Part shown: positions 8,578-18,756 of the stretch, one piece after another
How the letters are laid out: each line of letters starts with the position of its first letter
Numbering within the stretch: the stretch's first letter is position 1
Source of the DNA: Salinispora fenicalii
GTDB lineage: Bacteria; Actinomycetota; Actinomycetes; Mycobacteriales; Micromonosporaceae
DNA: 64,000 nucleotides
Assembly (NCBI RefSeq): GCF_000514815.1
Contig: NZ_AZWQ01000018.1
Location: 118-64,117, forward strand
Direction: 5' to 3'
Notes under the pieces: model-generated
What the model saw: only the letters and a program-made list of their open reading frames with translations
What the model was told of the DNA's origin: nothing
Database searches by the model: none
Translations under genes and position numbers: made by a program

Positions 8578-9900
8578 TCACCCTGCCGGGTCGGTTGGCG
8601 GGAAGGACACGTACCCGATCTGCCGCCCCTCCCCGATGACCATGCCGTTCGCTCCGACCGCGAGCGCGTTCGCCGCCGTACGGAGGTTCGCCAGCTCGGC
8701 GCCGGTACGCGGATCGAGCGCGACGAGCCGGGACGGCTCCTGTTCGGCGAAGATCGCCGCGGTCGGGGTGAGCGCCGCCCTCGGCTCCCCATCAGCGGGG
8801 CGACTCCACCGGGTTTCGCCGCCGCCCAGTTCACGGGCGACGACCGAGCTCTTGTCGGCCGCGCGGACCAGGGCGTACCGGTCGTCAACGGCGACGATCT
8901 TCGTGCCCGGGTCGGTGACCAGCAGCAGTCGGCCGTCGTAGGCGTCGAGAACCGCCTGTTTGCCGTCCGACGACACTCCGATCAGCACGCTACGGGCGCC
9001 CAGCGGGTCCCGGCGTTGGGCGCAGCCGATGGCGTCGGCGGTGCCGAAGTTGACCCCCGCCCGCTGCCAGGTCTCCCGCCCGGCCAACGGATCCCACCCC
9101 GAGACGGCGTAAAGACAGTTGCCCTCCTCGGAGCGGGCGGTGAGCCGCAGCATCCGACCACCGACCACCGACAGCCGCTCGTCCCGGCCGGGCTCGATGT
9201 CGACGAGCACCCGTCCGGTCGCGGTGTCCAACACGTGCACGCGACCGTCGACCGGAAACCCGAGCAGCCCCGGCACCGGCTCCGGGCCGGAGATCTCGTT
9301 GTCGATCCGGACGGCTTCGATCCGGCGGGTGTCGAGCAGCCCCGGGTTGTCGCCGAGCAAGCCACTTCGGACGCCCGGCAGGTAGGCCGTCCACAGCGGG
9401 GTGTCGCCCCGGGGGTCCCAGGCCTGCAGCGTGCAGTCGGTAGGGGCCGGGCAACGCGCGTCGAGCAGTAGGTTCTGCCACGTCCAGACCGCGACCGCGT
9501 CGCTGTCCCGCCGCCGGGTGGCACCGGTGACCGGGTCGAGCACCTCGTAGCCCCGGGTGAGTAGCTTGCCCACCACGACGACGGCGTCCTGGCCCGTACC
9601 GGCGACCGCCGACCAGTCGGCCTTGCGTTTCCAGAGCGGCGTGCCGTCGGCGAGCCCCACCGCCTCCACCCGGGTGCGCTGCTCGACCACGACGGCCTCA
9701 CCGGCGATGGTGACGCTGCGTGGGGTGCCACCGACGCGTTGCTGCCAGACCACGCCCGGCCCGCCGATCGGGGCGCTGCGGTTCACCCAGTCCCACACGC
9801 CGGGAAACGGGTTCCAGACACCGCTCACCGAGAGCACGACGACCGTCACGAGCCCGAGCAGCAGCCAACCCGGTTTACCAAGGCCGCGCCCCTTCCCCAC
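8578..9900 (-). CDS. membrane-anchored PQQ-like beta-propeller protein
   Basis: A 440-residue protein starting at GTG 9900 (MGKGRGLGKPGW). One membrane helix (about residues 11-31) precedes an exported domain built of repeated blades such as WQQRVGGTPRSVTIAGEAVVV and VEAVGLADGTPLWKRK, typical of PQQ-like/BamB propellers. The frame stays open upstream but reads low-complexity Gly/Ala/Arg sequence, so that part is rejected. No PQQ-dehydrogenase catalytic motif is visible, so a scaffolding or binding role is more likely than an enzyme. A similar protein lies at 16403-17659. Confidence 0.75.
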   Translation of the reverse strand: MGKGRGLGKPGWLLLGLVTVVVLSVSGVWNPFPGVWDWVNRSAPIGGPGVVWQQRVGGTPRSVTIAGEAVVVEQRTRVEAVGLADGTPLWKRKADWSAVAGTGQDAVVVVGKLLTRGYEVLDPVTGATRRRDSDAVAVWTWQNLLLDARCPAPTDCTLQAWDPRGDTPLWTAYLPGVRSGLLGDNPGLLDTRRIEAVRIDNEISGPEPVPGLLGFPVDGRVHVLDTATGRVLVDIEPGRDERLSVVGGRMLRLTARSEEGNCLYAVSGWDPLAGRETWQRAGVNFGTADAIGCAQRRDPLGARSVLIGVSSDGKQAVLDAYDGRLLLVTDPGTKIVAVDDRYALVRAADKSSVVARELGGGETRWSRPADGEPRAALTPTAAIFAEQEPSRLVALDPRTGAELANLRTAANALAVGANGMVIGEGRQIGYVSFPPTDPAG

Positions 9901-9948
9901 CGGGACACGGTAGCCGCCCGCTCCGTCCGCCGCACCCCGCCGCGCCCG

Positions 9949-10021
9949 CACCCGACACGCACGGGCCCGCACCGTACCCACACCCGACACGCACGGGCCC
10001 ACACCCGACACGCACGGGCCC
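9949..10021. repeat. three direct copies of a 20-bp repeat
   Basis: CACCCGACACGCACGGGCCC occurs at 9949-9968, 9981-10000 and 10002-10021, with periods of 32 and 21 bp. It lies in the 131-bp gap between the MFS gene stop and the beta-propeller start. No dyad symmetry is visible. Function is unknown. Confidence 0.8.
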
Positions 10022-10031
10022 GCACCGCGCG

Positions 10032-11261
10032 CTAACGCAGAGCCCCCGCCGCGGTTGGTGTGGGCGACGGGGCCAGCACCCGCCAGAGCATCACCGTCGC
10101 GGCGAGCGACGCCACCCCGGCCAGGGCCATCACCGTGCCGGGGTCGACCACCTCGCTCAACGCCCCGCCGGCCGCGGCGGCCAACCCCTGCACCGCCATC
10201 AGGCCGGTGCCCAGCAGCCCGAACGCCTGTCCCCGGCGGGCTTCCGGCACCGCGTCGAGAAACCGCCGGGCCAGCCCGAGCTGGTAGGCGAAACCGGCGG
10301 TCGCGACCGTGAGCAGCACCGCCGCCGGCCGCTGGCCGGGCTGGGCCAGGAAGGCGAGCAGCGGCACGCCGAGCAGCAGCGCCAGCCACGGAGTCAACGC
10401 CTCCCGGCGGGCGGGCCCGACGAAGCGTCCGACCAGCAGGTCACCGAGGAGCATCCCGAACGCGGCGGCCATCAGCAGCAGGCCGGCGCTGGCCGCCGGT
10501 TCGAGCTGGGCCGCGTACGGCACGATCACGCCCTCGGCGCCGACCAGTAGCGAGCCGGGAATCCACTGTGCCAGGAGCAGACCGCGTACCCGCCGGTCGG
10601 CGAGGAGTATCCGGTTGACCCGCCAGGTCTCTCCGACGGCGTTTCCGGTGGCCGTACCCACCCGGGGCGCTCGCGAGGGCAGCCCGACCCGGGTCAGCAG
10701 GGCGGCGAGGAGGCAGGTGGCCGCCGTGAGCCAGAGCGCCCCGTACGGGCCGACCAGCCCGAGGAGCAGGCCACCGAGGGCGAACCCGGCCACCTGGGTG
10801 CCCCCGGCCGCCACGGTCAGCACCGAACGCCCCAGCACGTACGCGTCGCCGTGCAGTATCTCCGGCAGCAGCGCGCTGCGGGCGGCGCTGCTGACCGGGG
10901 CGAGGAGGCCGACGACCGCGACCAGGCCGAGCATCGCCGCCGGGGAGAGCACGCCGAGCGCGAGCACCACGACCATGGCGAGCCGGAACAAGTCGTAGCC
11001 GACGATGAGCCGCCGGGCCGGCCACCGGTCGGCGAGGGCGAGCAGGAACACCCCGCCCACCGCGTGCGGCAGGAACCCGGTCACGTAGGCCAACGCGGCG
11101 AGCAGCCCGGAGCCGGTGCGCTCGTAGATCAGCACGGACAGGGCGAGCATCTTCACCGTCTCGCCGATCATGAAGACGCTGTAGCCGCCGAAGAGCACCC
11201 GGAACTCGGCGACGGCGAAGACGTCCCGGAAGGTGACGGGACGGGAGTCGGTAACGATCAT
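10032..11261 (-). CDS. MFS transporter (major facilitator superfamily)
   Basis: A 409-residue protein with about 12 hydrophobic helices. The loop 2-3 region reads LALADRWPARRLIVGYD, a variant of the MFS motif GxLaDrxGrrxxl. The N-terminus (PVTFRDVFAVAEFRVLF) is of the MFS_3/enterobactin-exporter-like type common in actinobacterial drug exporters. It is divergent from the ArsR-like gene at 11327 over a 65-bp gap with an inverted repeat, so it is probably that regulator's target. The substrate is unknown. Confidence 0.88.
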   Translation of the reverse strand: MIVTDSRPVTFRDVFAVAEFRVLFGGYSVFMIGETVKMLALSVLIYERTGSGLLAALAYVTGFLPHAVGGVFLLALADRWPARRLIVGYDLFRLAMVVVLALGVLSPAAMLGLVAVVGLLAPVSSAARSALLPEILHGDAYVLGRSVLTVAAGGTQVAGFALGGLLLGLVGPYGALWLTAATCLLAALLTRVGLPSRAPRVGTATGNAVGETWRVNRILLADRRVRGLLLAQWIPGSLLVGAEGVIVPYAAQLEPAASAGLLLMAAAFGMLLGDLLVGRFVGPARREALTPWLALLLGVPLLAFLAQPGQRPAAVLLTVATAGFAYQLGLARRFLDAVPEARRGQAFGLLGTGLMAVQGLAAAAGGALSEVVDPGTVMALAGVASLAATVMLWRVLAPSPTPTAAGALR

Positions 11262-11295
11262 TCGAGTAAGTGTGGGGAGTGACCCGGTGACGACC

Positions 11296-11320
11296 TATCC
11301 TTTCGTTCACCAGCGAAAGG
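11296..11320 (+). promoter_or_regulatory. -10 box and dyad between MFS and ArsR-like genes
   Basis: A TATCCT hexamer (11296-11301) overlaps an inverted repeat CCTTTCG-N8-CGAAAGG (11299-11320). The right arm contains the ribosome site GAAAGGAG of the regulator gene. A protein bound here would cover both the -10 box and the ribosome site, consistent with autoregulation. Confidence 0.5.
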
Positions 11321-11326
11321 AGCAGC

Positions 11327-12316
11327 ATGCGGATCGAGGTGACCTCGGCGGATGTGGCGGTGAGCCGCTACGCCATCTCGCCGCTCGGGGAGGCGATGTC
11401 GGCGCTGCGGCTCTGCGCCGGGCAGAACGAGGTCACCGGGCTGACCCCGTGGGTGACCCGGGCCCGCCCCGCCTTCGAGCGGCTGCGGCGAAGCATGCCG
11501 GCGATCGACGCGCTGTTGGCGTTGCAACGCCAGGGCGCGTACAACGCGGACTTCTACCAACCACCACCGGACGGCACGGCGCGGGACTTCACCGACGAAC
11601 TCGCCATCGTCCGGTCGACTCCACTAGCGCGGGCCCGCGCCGAGTTGGCCCGCAATCTCGCCGGCCATCGCACCCCACCGGCGAACGCCCGTCGGATCTA
11701 CGAGTCGCCGGCGGTGGTGGACCGACTCGCCGACGGGATCGAAGCGGCCTGGGTCACGCTGGTCGAGCCGGAGTGGCCGCGACTGCGGGCCGTCCTGGAG
11801 CGGGACCTGCTGCACCGGGCGGGGCGGCTGCTCGCGTACGGCTGGGGCGCGGCGGTCGCGGACCTGGACCCCCGGCTGCACTGGGTGTCCGGCCCGGGCG
11901 TCGGCTATCTCGACATCGACGACCCGGACCCGCAGACGTACCCGCTGAGCGGGCGCGGAATGCTCTTCGTGCCCACCGTCTTCGGCACCCTGATGTACTA
12001 CGTCGAGCAGCCCGGGCCGTACGCGATCGTCTACCGGGCCGCCGGGGTCGCCGAACTACTCGCTCCCCCGGACCCGACGCGGCCGGTGGACGCGCTGGAC
12101 CGGCTGGTCGGCCGGGGCCGCGCCACGGTGCTGCGGGCCCTGGTGGCCCCCGCGACGACCAGTCAGCTCGTCGCGCAACTCGGTCTGAGCCTGGGCGGCG
12201 TCGGCGACCACCTGGCGGTGCTGCGCGAGGCCGGCCTGGTGACCCGCGCCCGCGCCGGCCGCACGGTCCGCTACCGCCGCACCGCATTGGGGGACGCGCT
12301 CGCCGAGAACGGCTGA
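11327..12316 (+). CDS. ArsR-like winged-helix regulator with long N-terminal domain
   Basis: A 329-residue protein. The last 75 residues form an ArsR-type winged helix (LVAQLGLSLGGVGDHL, then LREAGLVTRARAGRTVRYR). The first 250 residues have no motif I recognise beyond general likeness to actinobacterial DUF5937-type regulators. No cysteine metal site is seen in the winged helix, so metal sensing is unlikely. GAAAGGAG stands seven bases before the ATG. The 3' end overlaps the convergent Lrp gene by 46 bp (12271-12316), so read-through would give antisense RNA. Confidence 0.8.
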   Translation: MRIEVTSADVAVSRYAISPLGEAMSALRLCAGQNEVTGLTPWVTRARPAFERLRRSMPAIDALLALQRQGAYNADFYQPPPDGTARDFTDELAIVRSTPLARARAELARNLAGHRTPPANARRIYESPAVVDRLADGIEAAWVTLVEPEWPRLRAVLERDLLHRAGRLLAYGWGAAVADLDPRLHWVSGPGVGYLDIDDPDPQTYPLSGRGMLFVPTVFGTLMYYVEQPGPYAIVYRAAGVAELLAPPDPTRPVDALDRLVGRGRATVLRALVAPATTSQLVAQLGLSLGGVGDHLAVLREAGLVTRARAGRTVRYRRTALGDALAENG

Positions 12317-12837
12317 GTGGACCGGGCATCCTCCGCAGCCGACGGCGACGTTGCCCGCAGCGCGGAACGGAGCAGGGGCAGGACCCGGCGCGGGATCTGC
12401 TCGGCCAAGGCGATGATCGTCGAGGTGCGTCGGATGCTCTCGTGCGACACGATCTGGTCAATCACCCGTTGCAGGTCGGCGTTGGAACGGGCCACGATTC
12501 GGCAGAGCAGGTCACCGGAGCCGGTGATGGTGTGCGCCTCGAGCACCTCCGGGATCGCCGCCAGGTGGGCGACGACCGGATCGCGCCCGTGTCGTTGGCT
12601 GATCTCCAGAGTGACGAAGCTGGTCACCCCGAACCCGACAGCGGCCGGGGACACCGCGGGGCCGAACCCGTCGATCACCCCTCGGGCGACCAGCTTGTCC
12701 AGCCGCGCCTGCACGGTGCCCCGGGCCACCCCGAGGCGACGGGAGCACTCCAGTACTCCGATCCGCGGTTCCTCGGCTAAGAGCTCGATCAGGCCAACGT
12801 CGAGGCTGTCCAGCTGGACAGAATGACCAGTGCTCAT
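12271..12837 (-). CDS. Lrp/AsnC family regulator, probably of tyrosine catabolism
   Basis: A 188-residue protein with an N-terminal helix-turn-helix (LDVGLIELLAEEPRIGVLE, then ARGTVQARLDKLVARGVI) and a C-terminal RAM ligand-binding domain (AHTITGSGDLLCRIVA). Lrp proteins form dimers to octamers and respond to amino acids. The ATG at 12837 lies eight bases after a TAGGGT -10 box, so the transcript is probably leaderless; the frame is open farther upstream but is antisense to hppD. Divergence from hppD suggests tyrosine or phenylalanine as effector. That is inference. Confidence 0.88.
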   Translation of the reverse strand: MSTGHSVQLDSLDVGLIELLAEEPRIGVLECSRRLGVARGTVQARLDKLVARGVIDGFGPAVSPAAVGFGVTSFVTLEISQRHGRDPVVAHLAAIPEVLEAHTITGSGDLLCRIVARSNADLQRVIDQIVSHESIRRTSTIIALAEQIPRRVLPLLRSALRATSPSAAEDARSTQPFSASASPNAVRR

Positions 12838-12845
12838 GGGTAAGG

Positions 12846-14197
<1,352 letters not shown>

Positions 14198-14296
14198 CGG
14201 TCGGTGGTTGGCGGCCCACCCGGTGCCCGCCAACGGGCAGGCCGCCAACCACCGTCGTTAAGGTGTCCAGGTGAGCGAGCAGAACGAGGTGGCGCG

Positions 14297-15265
14297 GTGA
14301 GCGTCGCACCTGGCTGGTATCTGGACCCCGCCGACCCGGACACCCGGCGCTACTGGGACGGCGAGGGTTGGCTCGGTGCGCCCATCCCCGCCGAGGCCAC
14401 ACCCCCGGCGGGCCCGCCCGAGCCCGAGCCCGAGCCGGCTGCCCGTCCCGACGAGCCCAGCGCATCCGCCGGTCAGCCGGGTGCTGGGGCGGGGCAGCAC
14501 GCCCCAGCCGGCACCCCGCCGCCGGGACACTGGCCCCCACCGGGCGGCCCGCAGCCCGGACCGACCGGCCCGCAGCCCGGACCGGCCGGTGCGCCACCAC
14601 CGGGCACGCCGTACCCGGGGAACGCCGGTGCGCCACCACCGGGCGTGCCGTACCCGGCCTGGCCCGGGCAGCAGCCTGAGCCTCGTCTGCATGGGCTGCC
14701 GCTGGCCGGGTTTGGGGCCCGGCTGGTGGCCCGCCTCATCGATATCGCCGCTGTCCTCGCGCTGAACGTGGTGGTGAACTTCTGGTTCGTGTGGCAGTAC
14801 ATCCAGCAGATGTCCCCGCCCATCGCCGAAGCCTGGCGCCGGATCGTTGAACAGGACACCACCACCGAGCCCCTACCGGCGGCGGGTGACCAGGCCGGCG
14901 GCCTCCAGATCGCGATTCTGCTGATCGCCACAGCGCTCTGGATGGCCTACGAGGTACCGTCGATGGCCAGCCGCGGACAGACCTTCGGTAAGCGGGTGAT
15001 GGGCCTGCAGGTGCTACCGGTGAGCGCCGTCGCCCCGCTGGGCTTCGGACGGGCGCTGCGCCGCTGGAACACGCTCGGCCTGCCCACCCTGCTCTGGTTC
15101 TGCTGCGTCGGCTTCCTGTTGCAGCTCATCGACTCCCTCTCACCGCTGTTCGACCGTCCGCTCCGGCAGGCCCTGCACGACAAGCGGGCGCAGACCGTGG
15201 TGGTTCAGCTACCCCGCACCCCCGTCCCGAACGACCGCCCCGCACCCCCGGGAGACACCCCATGA
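14297..15265 (+). CDS. DUF2510 and RDD-domain membrane protein
   Basis: A 322-residue protein. Residues 4-30 form a DUF2510 motif (APGWYLDPADPDTRRYWDG). A Pro/Gly-rich linker of about 100 residues follows. It contains two copies of a 34-bp repeat with 39-bp period (14585-14618 and 14624-14657), each coding GAPPPGxPYPG. The C-terminus is an RDD domain with about four membrane helices and the conserved GFGARLVARLID and GQTFGKRVMGL motifs. RDD proteins are often of unknown function; some are cation antiporters. The GTG at 14297 has GAGGT upstream. The stop overlaps the next start (ATGA). Confidence 0.85.
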   Translation: MSVAPGWYLDPADPDTRRYWDGEGWLGAPIPAEATPPAGPPEPEPEPAARPDEPSASAGQPGAGAGQHAPAGTPPPGHWPPPGGPQPGPTGPQPGPAGAPPPGTPYPGNAGAPPPGVPYPAWPGQQPEPRLHGLPLAGFGARLVARLIDIAAVLALNVVVNFWFVWQYIQQMSPPIAEAWRRIVEQDTTTEPLPAAGDQAGGLQIAILLIATALWMAYEVPSMASRGQTFGKRVMGLQVLPVSAVAPLGFGRALRRWNTLGLPTLLWFCCVGFLLQLIDSLSPLFDRPLRQALHDKRAQTVVVQLPRTPVPNDRPAPPGDTP

Positions 15266-16365
15266 CCGATACCGGACGACGCCGGCCGGCACCCCGGCTC
15301 ACCCGCGCCGACCTGGACATACTGCCCAGCTACGTGCCAGGGCGCAGCCCGGCCGACCTGGCCCGCGAACTGGGCCTGCCCGAGGCGATCAAACTGGCCA
15401 GCAACGAGGTGCCGTACGGACCGCTGCCCGGCGTGGTGGCGGCGGTCACCGAGGCCGCCGCGGGCGCCCACCGATACCCGGATATGGGCGTGGTGGCGCT
15501 GCGCGCGGCCCTCGCCGAGCAGTACGCGGTGGACGCCGAGCGGATCGCCACCGGCTGCGGGTCGGTGGCGCTCGCCGATCACCTGGTCCGGGCCACCTGC
15601 ATGCCCGGTGACGAGCTGATCTACTCCTGGCGCTCGTTCGAGGCGTACCCGATCATCGCGGCGACCAACGGGGCGACCAGCGTACGGGTCAGCAACGACG
15701 CCGGGCACGGGCACGACCTGACCGCGATGGCCGCCGCGATCACCGACCGCACCCGAATGGTCCTGGTCTGCAACCCGAACAACCCCACCGGCACCGCGGT
15801 AGGCCGAACCGAGTTGGAGCGCTTCCTCGACCAGGTCCCGGACGACGTGCTGGTGGTCATCGACGAGGCCTACCGGGAGTTCGTCACCGACCCGGAGGTG
15901 CCGGACGGTCTCAACTACCTGGACCGACCGAACGTGGCGGTGCTGCGGACCCTGTCGAAGGCCTGGGGCCTGGCCGGGCTGCGGATCGGCTTCCTGGTCG
16001 CCCAGCCGGAGGTGGCCGCGGCCATCCGAAAGGTGGTCACGCCCTTCTCCGCCAGCGTGGCCGCACAGGCCGGCGCGCTGGCGGCCCTCGCCCAGGCCGA
16101 CGAGGTGCGGCGGCGCTGCGCCCTGGTCGTGGCCGAGCGGGGCCGGGTCACCGAGGCGGTCCGTAAGCTGATCCCAGACGTACCGACCAGCCAGGCCAAC
16201 TTCGTCTGGCTGCCCCTGGGCGACCAGGCGGTGGAGTTCGGCCGGGCCTGCGAGTCGCGCGGCGTGATCGTACGACCCTTCCCCGGCGACGGAGTCCGGG
16301 TCACCATCGGCACCCCGGCCGAGAATGACGTCTTCCTCGCCGCGGCGGAGGCCGCGCTCGGCTGA
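15262..16365 (+). CDS. HisC-like PLP aminotransferase, probably aromatic
   Basis: A 367-residue fold-type I aminotransferase. The PLP lysine is K233 (TLSKAWGLAGLRIGF), and CNPNNPTGT and VIDEAYREF are the usual cofactor motifs. HisC itself transaminates imidazole acetol phosphate, but HisC paralogues in actinobacteria often act on aromatic 2-oxo acids. Placement 1 kb from hppD, away from any his genes, suggests tyrosine to 4-hydroxyphenylpyruvate. It is translationally coupled to the RDD gene by a 4-bp ATGA overlap. Substrate specificity is not proven by sequence. Confidence 0.88.
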   Translation: MTDTGRRRPAPRLTRADLDILPSYVPGRSPADLARELGLPEAIKLASNEVPYGPLPGVVAAVTEAAAGAHRYPDMGVVALRAALAEQYAVDAERIATGCGSVALADHLVRATCMPGDELIYSWRSFEAYPIIAATNGATSVRVSNDAGHGHDLTAMAAAITDRTRMVLVCNPNNPTGTAVGRTELERFLDQVPDDVLVVIDEAYREFVTDPEVPDGLNYLDRPNVAVLRTLSKAWGLAGLRIGFLVAQPEVAAAIRKVVTPFSASVAAQAGALAALAQADEVRRRCALVVAERGRVTEAVRKLIPDVPTSQANFVWLPLGDQAVEFGRACESRGVIVRPFPGDGVRVTIGTPAENDVFLAAAEAALG

Positions 16366-16402
16366 GTCACGGCGTCCTACTCGCCGCGGGCTGACGGCCC
16401 GC

Positions 16403-17659
16403 TCAGGTCGCGGCGAGCAGGACCGGTCGCGAGGTGAGGAAGTAGCGCTGGTCGTCGGCCTTCGAGTCGACCGGGAGGCGAAGGCACTCCACCGCCAGGT
16501 AGCCACCGACCGCGTACGCCGTGCCGGGGGCCCACGATGTGCTGTCGGTGCCGAGAGAAAGCCTGAACCGGGATCGCTCGTCCCCACTGACCGAATCGAA
16601 CGTGATCAGGTCATTGCTTTCAGTGACCAGATGTACCCGGTCCGGCTCCACCGCGAGCACCCGAGCCCCGCCCACATCTTCGTGCCGCCACTGCTCGCTC
16701 CCGGTCCGCGCCTCGCGGGCCACCAGGGAGCCGTCCCGTACGTCGACGGCGACGTCACCGGCGAGCCGGGTGTCGGGTGCGTCCAGCACCGGTGCCGCCG
16801 CCGGCTCTCCCGCACCGAACAGCCAGCCCCGAGCCGCGTCGTCACCCGGTCCGACAGCCGTACGGAGGCCGGCGCAACCGGATCGGCCCGAGTGGCAGCC
16901 GAGCGGGGTGACGACCAGCGCCTCCCCGCCGCCGGGCGGGCTCCAGCGAGTAACGGCGCCGGTGGCCGCGTCCCGGAAGTCGACGGTGGCCGCGGAGCCG
17001 CAGGAGTCGATGCTCACCAGAGCGCCAGCCGTGGTGGTGCCGACCGCCTGCTGGCACCCCGACCCGACGTCGGACCGCCAGAGTTGCTGCCCGTCGGCCA
17101 GATTCCAGCCGGCCATCGCAGCCCGGCCGGCGGAGAGCACTACCGCGGTGTCGGCAGCAGCCGAAGCGACAAAGAGCCCCGCCGGGTTCCACACGGTTTC
17201 CGCACCGGTTCGCCGGGCCTCCGGGTCGGACTCCGGCACCGGCCCCTCCGCCCGCCAGGCGATCTCGCCGGTACGCCCGTCCAGCGCCACCACCTGGCCG
17301 TCCGACCAACGGGTCACCACAGTGTGGCCGCTCGCCACCACACCGTCCAACTCGGCGGGCCAGCGGCGAAACGACCAGTACGGCGTGCTTCGATGCTTGA
17401 ACTCGACCGGCGCATCGGCGTAGACCTGGCGCTCGGCCGCGTACACCCGAATTCGGCCGTCTACCACCAGCGGCGCCACCGGCAGCCGCGCGACGAGGCC
17501 GGGGTCCGGAGTCGCAGCGGTGGGGTAAGGGCCGTCCGCTGGGGTGCTGACCTCGGCCGGGGCGAGCACCCGGTAAACCGTAGCCGCCACCGCCGCCATC
17601 AGCACCACCACGACCACCGCCGCCACTACGAACAGCCGACGACCCGTCGGGAAAACCAT
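16403..17659 (-). CDS. membrane-anchored beta-propeller-like protein
   Basis: A 418-residue protein with one N-terminal membrane helix (FVVAAVVVVVLMAAVAATVY) and an extracytoplasmic domain of repeated WD/PQQ-like strands, such as GQVVALDGRTGEIAWRAEG and WNLADGQQLWRSDVG. It resembles 8578-9900 in layout, and the two may be paralogues. Three cysteines (GSGCQQ, DSCGSA, GCHSGRSGC region) may form disulfides. The ATG at 17659 has GGAGGT five bases upstream; a GTG six bases earlier is possible. No enzymatic motif is seen. Confidence 0.7.
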   Translation of the reverse strand: MVFPTGRRLFVVAAVVVVVLMAAVAATVYRVLAPAEVSTPADGPYPTAATPDPGLVARLPVAPLVVDGRIRVYAAERQVYADAPVEFKHRSTPYWSFRRWPAELDGVVASGHTVVTRWSDGQVVALDGRTGEIAWRAEGPVPESDPEARRTGAETVWNPAGLFVASAAADTAVVLSAGRAAMAGWNLADGQQLWRSDVGSGCQQAVGTTTAGALVSIDSCGSAATVDFRDAATGAVTRWSPPGGGEALVVTPLGCHSGRSGCAGLRTAVGPGDDAARGWLFGAGEPAAAPVLDAPDTRLAGDVAVDVRDGSLVAREARTGSEQWRHEDVGGARVLAVEPDRVHLVTESNDLITFDSVSGDERSRFRLSLGTDSTSWAPGTAYAVGGYLAVECLRLPVDSKADDQRYFLTSRPVLLAAT

Positions 17660-17795
17660 GCGCACCTCCGCCCGGAACCCTACCCAGCACGCGGCGCCCA
17701 GCTACGGCGTGGTTGCCGAACCCACAGTCTGGCCGACACCACCGGCCCGGCAGCCACGAAACAGGGCCGTGGGGTCGCACCGCCAGGCCGCCGGG

Positions 17796-18284
17796 TCAGC
17801 GCCCGGCGGCAGCCTCACCGGAAGGCGCAGGGTCGGCGCGGGCGGCGGCGGCAAGCTCGGCGAGGTCGCGGCGCAGCGCACCGGCGACCGCCCGAGCGGC
17901 CAGCCCGCCGAGCAGGAACGCGACGATCCGGCCGCGGGCGCCGGAGGGGATCGCCTCCTGGGTGACCGTGACCACCGTGTTGCGCTCGCCTCGACGTCGG
18001 GCGGGGCGCAGCGTCCAGGTCACCCGATAGTCCACCTCCGTGCCGGGTGAGGCGAGCACCAGCCGGTGCGGCGGCTCGGCCTCGACCACGACGAACTCCT
18101 CGACCAGTGCCGACCCATCCGGCTGGGAGCGAATCTCCCGCCAGGCGGCGCCGGGGCCGAACTCGCCGCGGGTCAGGACCACGCGGCCCAGGGTGGCGTG
18201 GGTGCGCACGGTCAGATCGGTCAGCAGGCGCCACACGTCGTTCGGCTGCGCCTGGAAAGACCGCATGACCGTCACCCGCGACAT
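17796..18284 (-). CDS. SRPBCC (START-like) family protein
   Basis: A 162-residue protein starting MSRVTVMRSFQAQPNDVW, the usual opening of polyketide cyclase/START-like helix-grip proteins. The middle carries EEFVVVEAEPPHRLVL and a hydrophobic cavity pattern. These proteins bind hydrophobic ligands or act as small cyclases; the ligand here is unknown. GGGAGGTGGT directly before the ATG fixes the start. The last 25 residues are Ala-rich and probably disordered. Confidence 0.8.
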   Translation of the reverse strand: MSRVTVMRSFQAQPNDVWRLLTDLTVRTHATLGRVVLTRGEFGPGAAWREIRSQPDGSALVEEFVVVEAEPPHRLVLASPGTEVDYRVTWTLRPARRRGERNTVVTVTQEAIPSGARGRIVAFLLGGLAARAVAGALRRDLAELAAAARADPAPSGEAAAGR

Positions 18285-18380
18285 ACCACCTCCCGTGGCG
18301 TCGACGGTACGCGCCGTGACCGCCGTGCGGGGCCCCGCCGCCACTTTATTTAGCCGCTGCCCCGCACGGCCCCGCGCCGC

Positions 18381-18590
18381 TCAGCTACCGAGTTCCCCGG
18401 CCCGGACCGCCCGAATGAACCTCGCCCATCCCGGTCCCCCCACCGCGAGGGCCGGACCAGATCTGTCCTTCGAGTCCCGTACGGCCACCACGCCAAGCGT
18501 CTGGACCAGGTTGTCGGCCACCTCCACACAGAGCCCCTGGTCGTTGGAGCGGCTGCTGGATCGCCAGACCGCACCTGGGAAATCGTTCAT
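18381..18590 (-). CDS. DUF397 domain protein, orphan
   Basis: A 69-residue protein with the whole DUF397 pattern (WRSSSRSNDQGLCVEVAD, then VAVRDSKDRSGPALAVG). In Streptomyces such proteins act as partners or antagonists of an adjacent XRE-DUF5753 regulator. Here no XRE gene is present upstream; only a short frame ending ELAAQRQEGEG, with its stop overlapping this ATG, remains. GGAGGGTGAAGG is the ribosome site. Confidence 0.85.
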   Translation of the reverse strand: MNDFPGAVWRSSSRSNDQGLCVEVADNLVQTLGVVAVRDSKDRSGPALAVGGPGWARFIRAVRAGELGS

Positions 18591-18728
18591 CCTTCACCCT
18601 CCTGTCGCTGTGCCGCCAACTCGCCGCCGGGCCCGACCTGGGGAGCAAGCCCGTACCGCGTGGCGACGGATCCGATCGATCAACGTGACAGGAAGGGGGC
18701 CCGGTCGGACGACCTGTGCGATCCGCTC

Positions 18729-18756
18729 GTACCGAGGACGGATTCTCGCTCGGTAC
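18729..18756. promoter_or_regulatory. inverted repeat upstream of the DUF397 gene
   Basis: GTACCGAG-N12-CTCGGTAC is a perfect 8+8 dyad 139 bp upstream of the DUF397 start and 88 bp from the end of the fumarylacetoacetase gene. The long spacer and palindromic arms suit a dimeric regulator site, or a weak attenuator for the flanking genes. The rest of 18591-18843 shows no gene. Confidence 0.35.

Noticed and set aside
6805..9471. An 888-codon plus-strand open frame
   Set aside because: It runs antisense through the class I fumarase and beta-propeller genes, which have clear motifs; the translation is low-complexity.
9949..10021. Short CRISPR array
   Set aside because: Only three copies, spacers of 12 and 1 bp, no cas genes.
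9901..10389. N-terminal extension of the beta-propeller gene
   Set aside because: The extension reads Gly/Ala/Arg-rich sequence through the direct repeats and into the MFS gene in another frame; the membrane helix right after GTG 9900 marks the true start.
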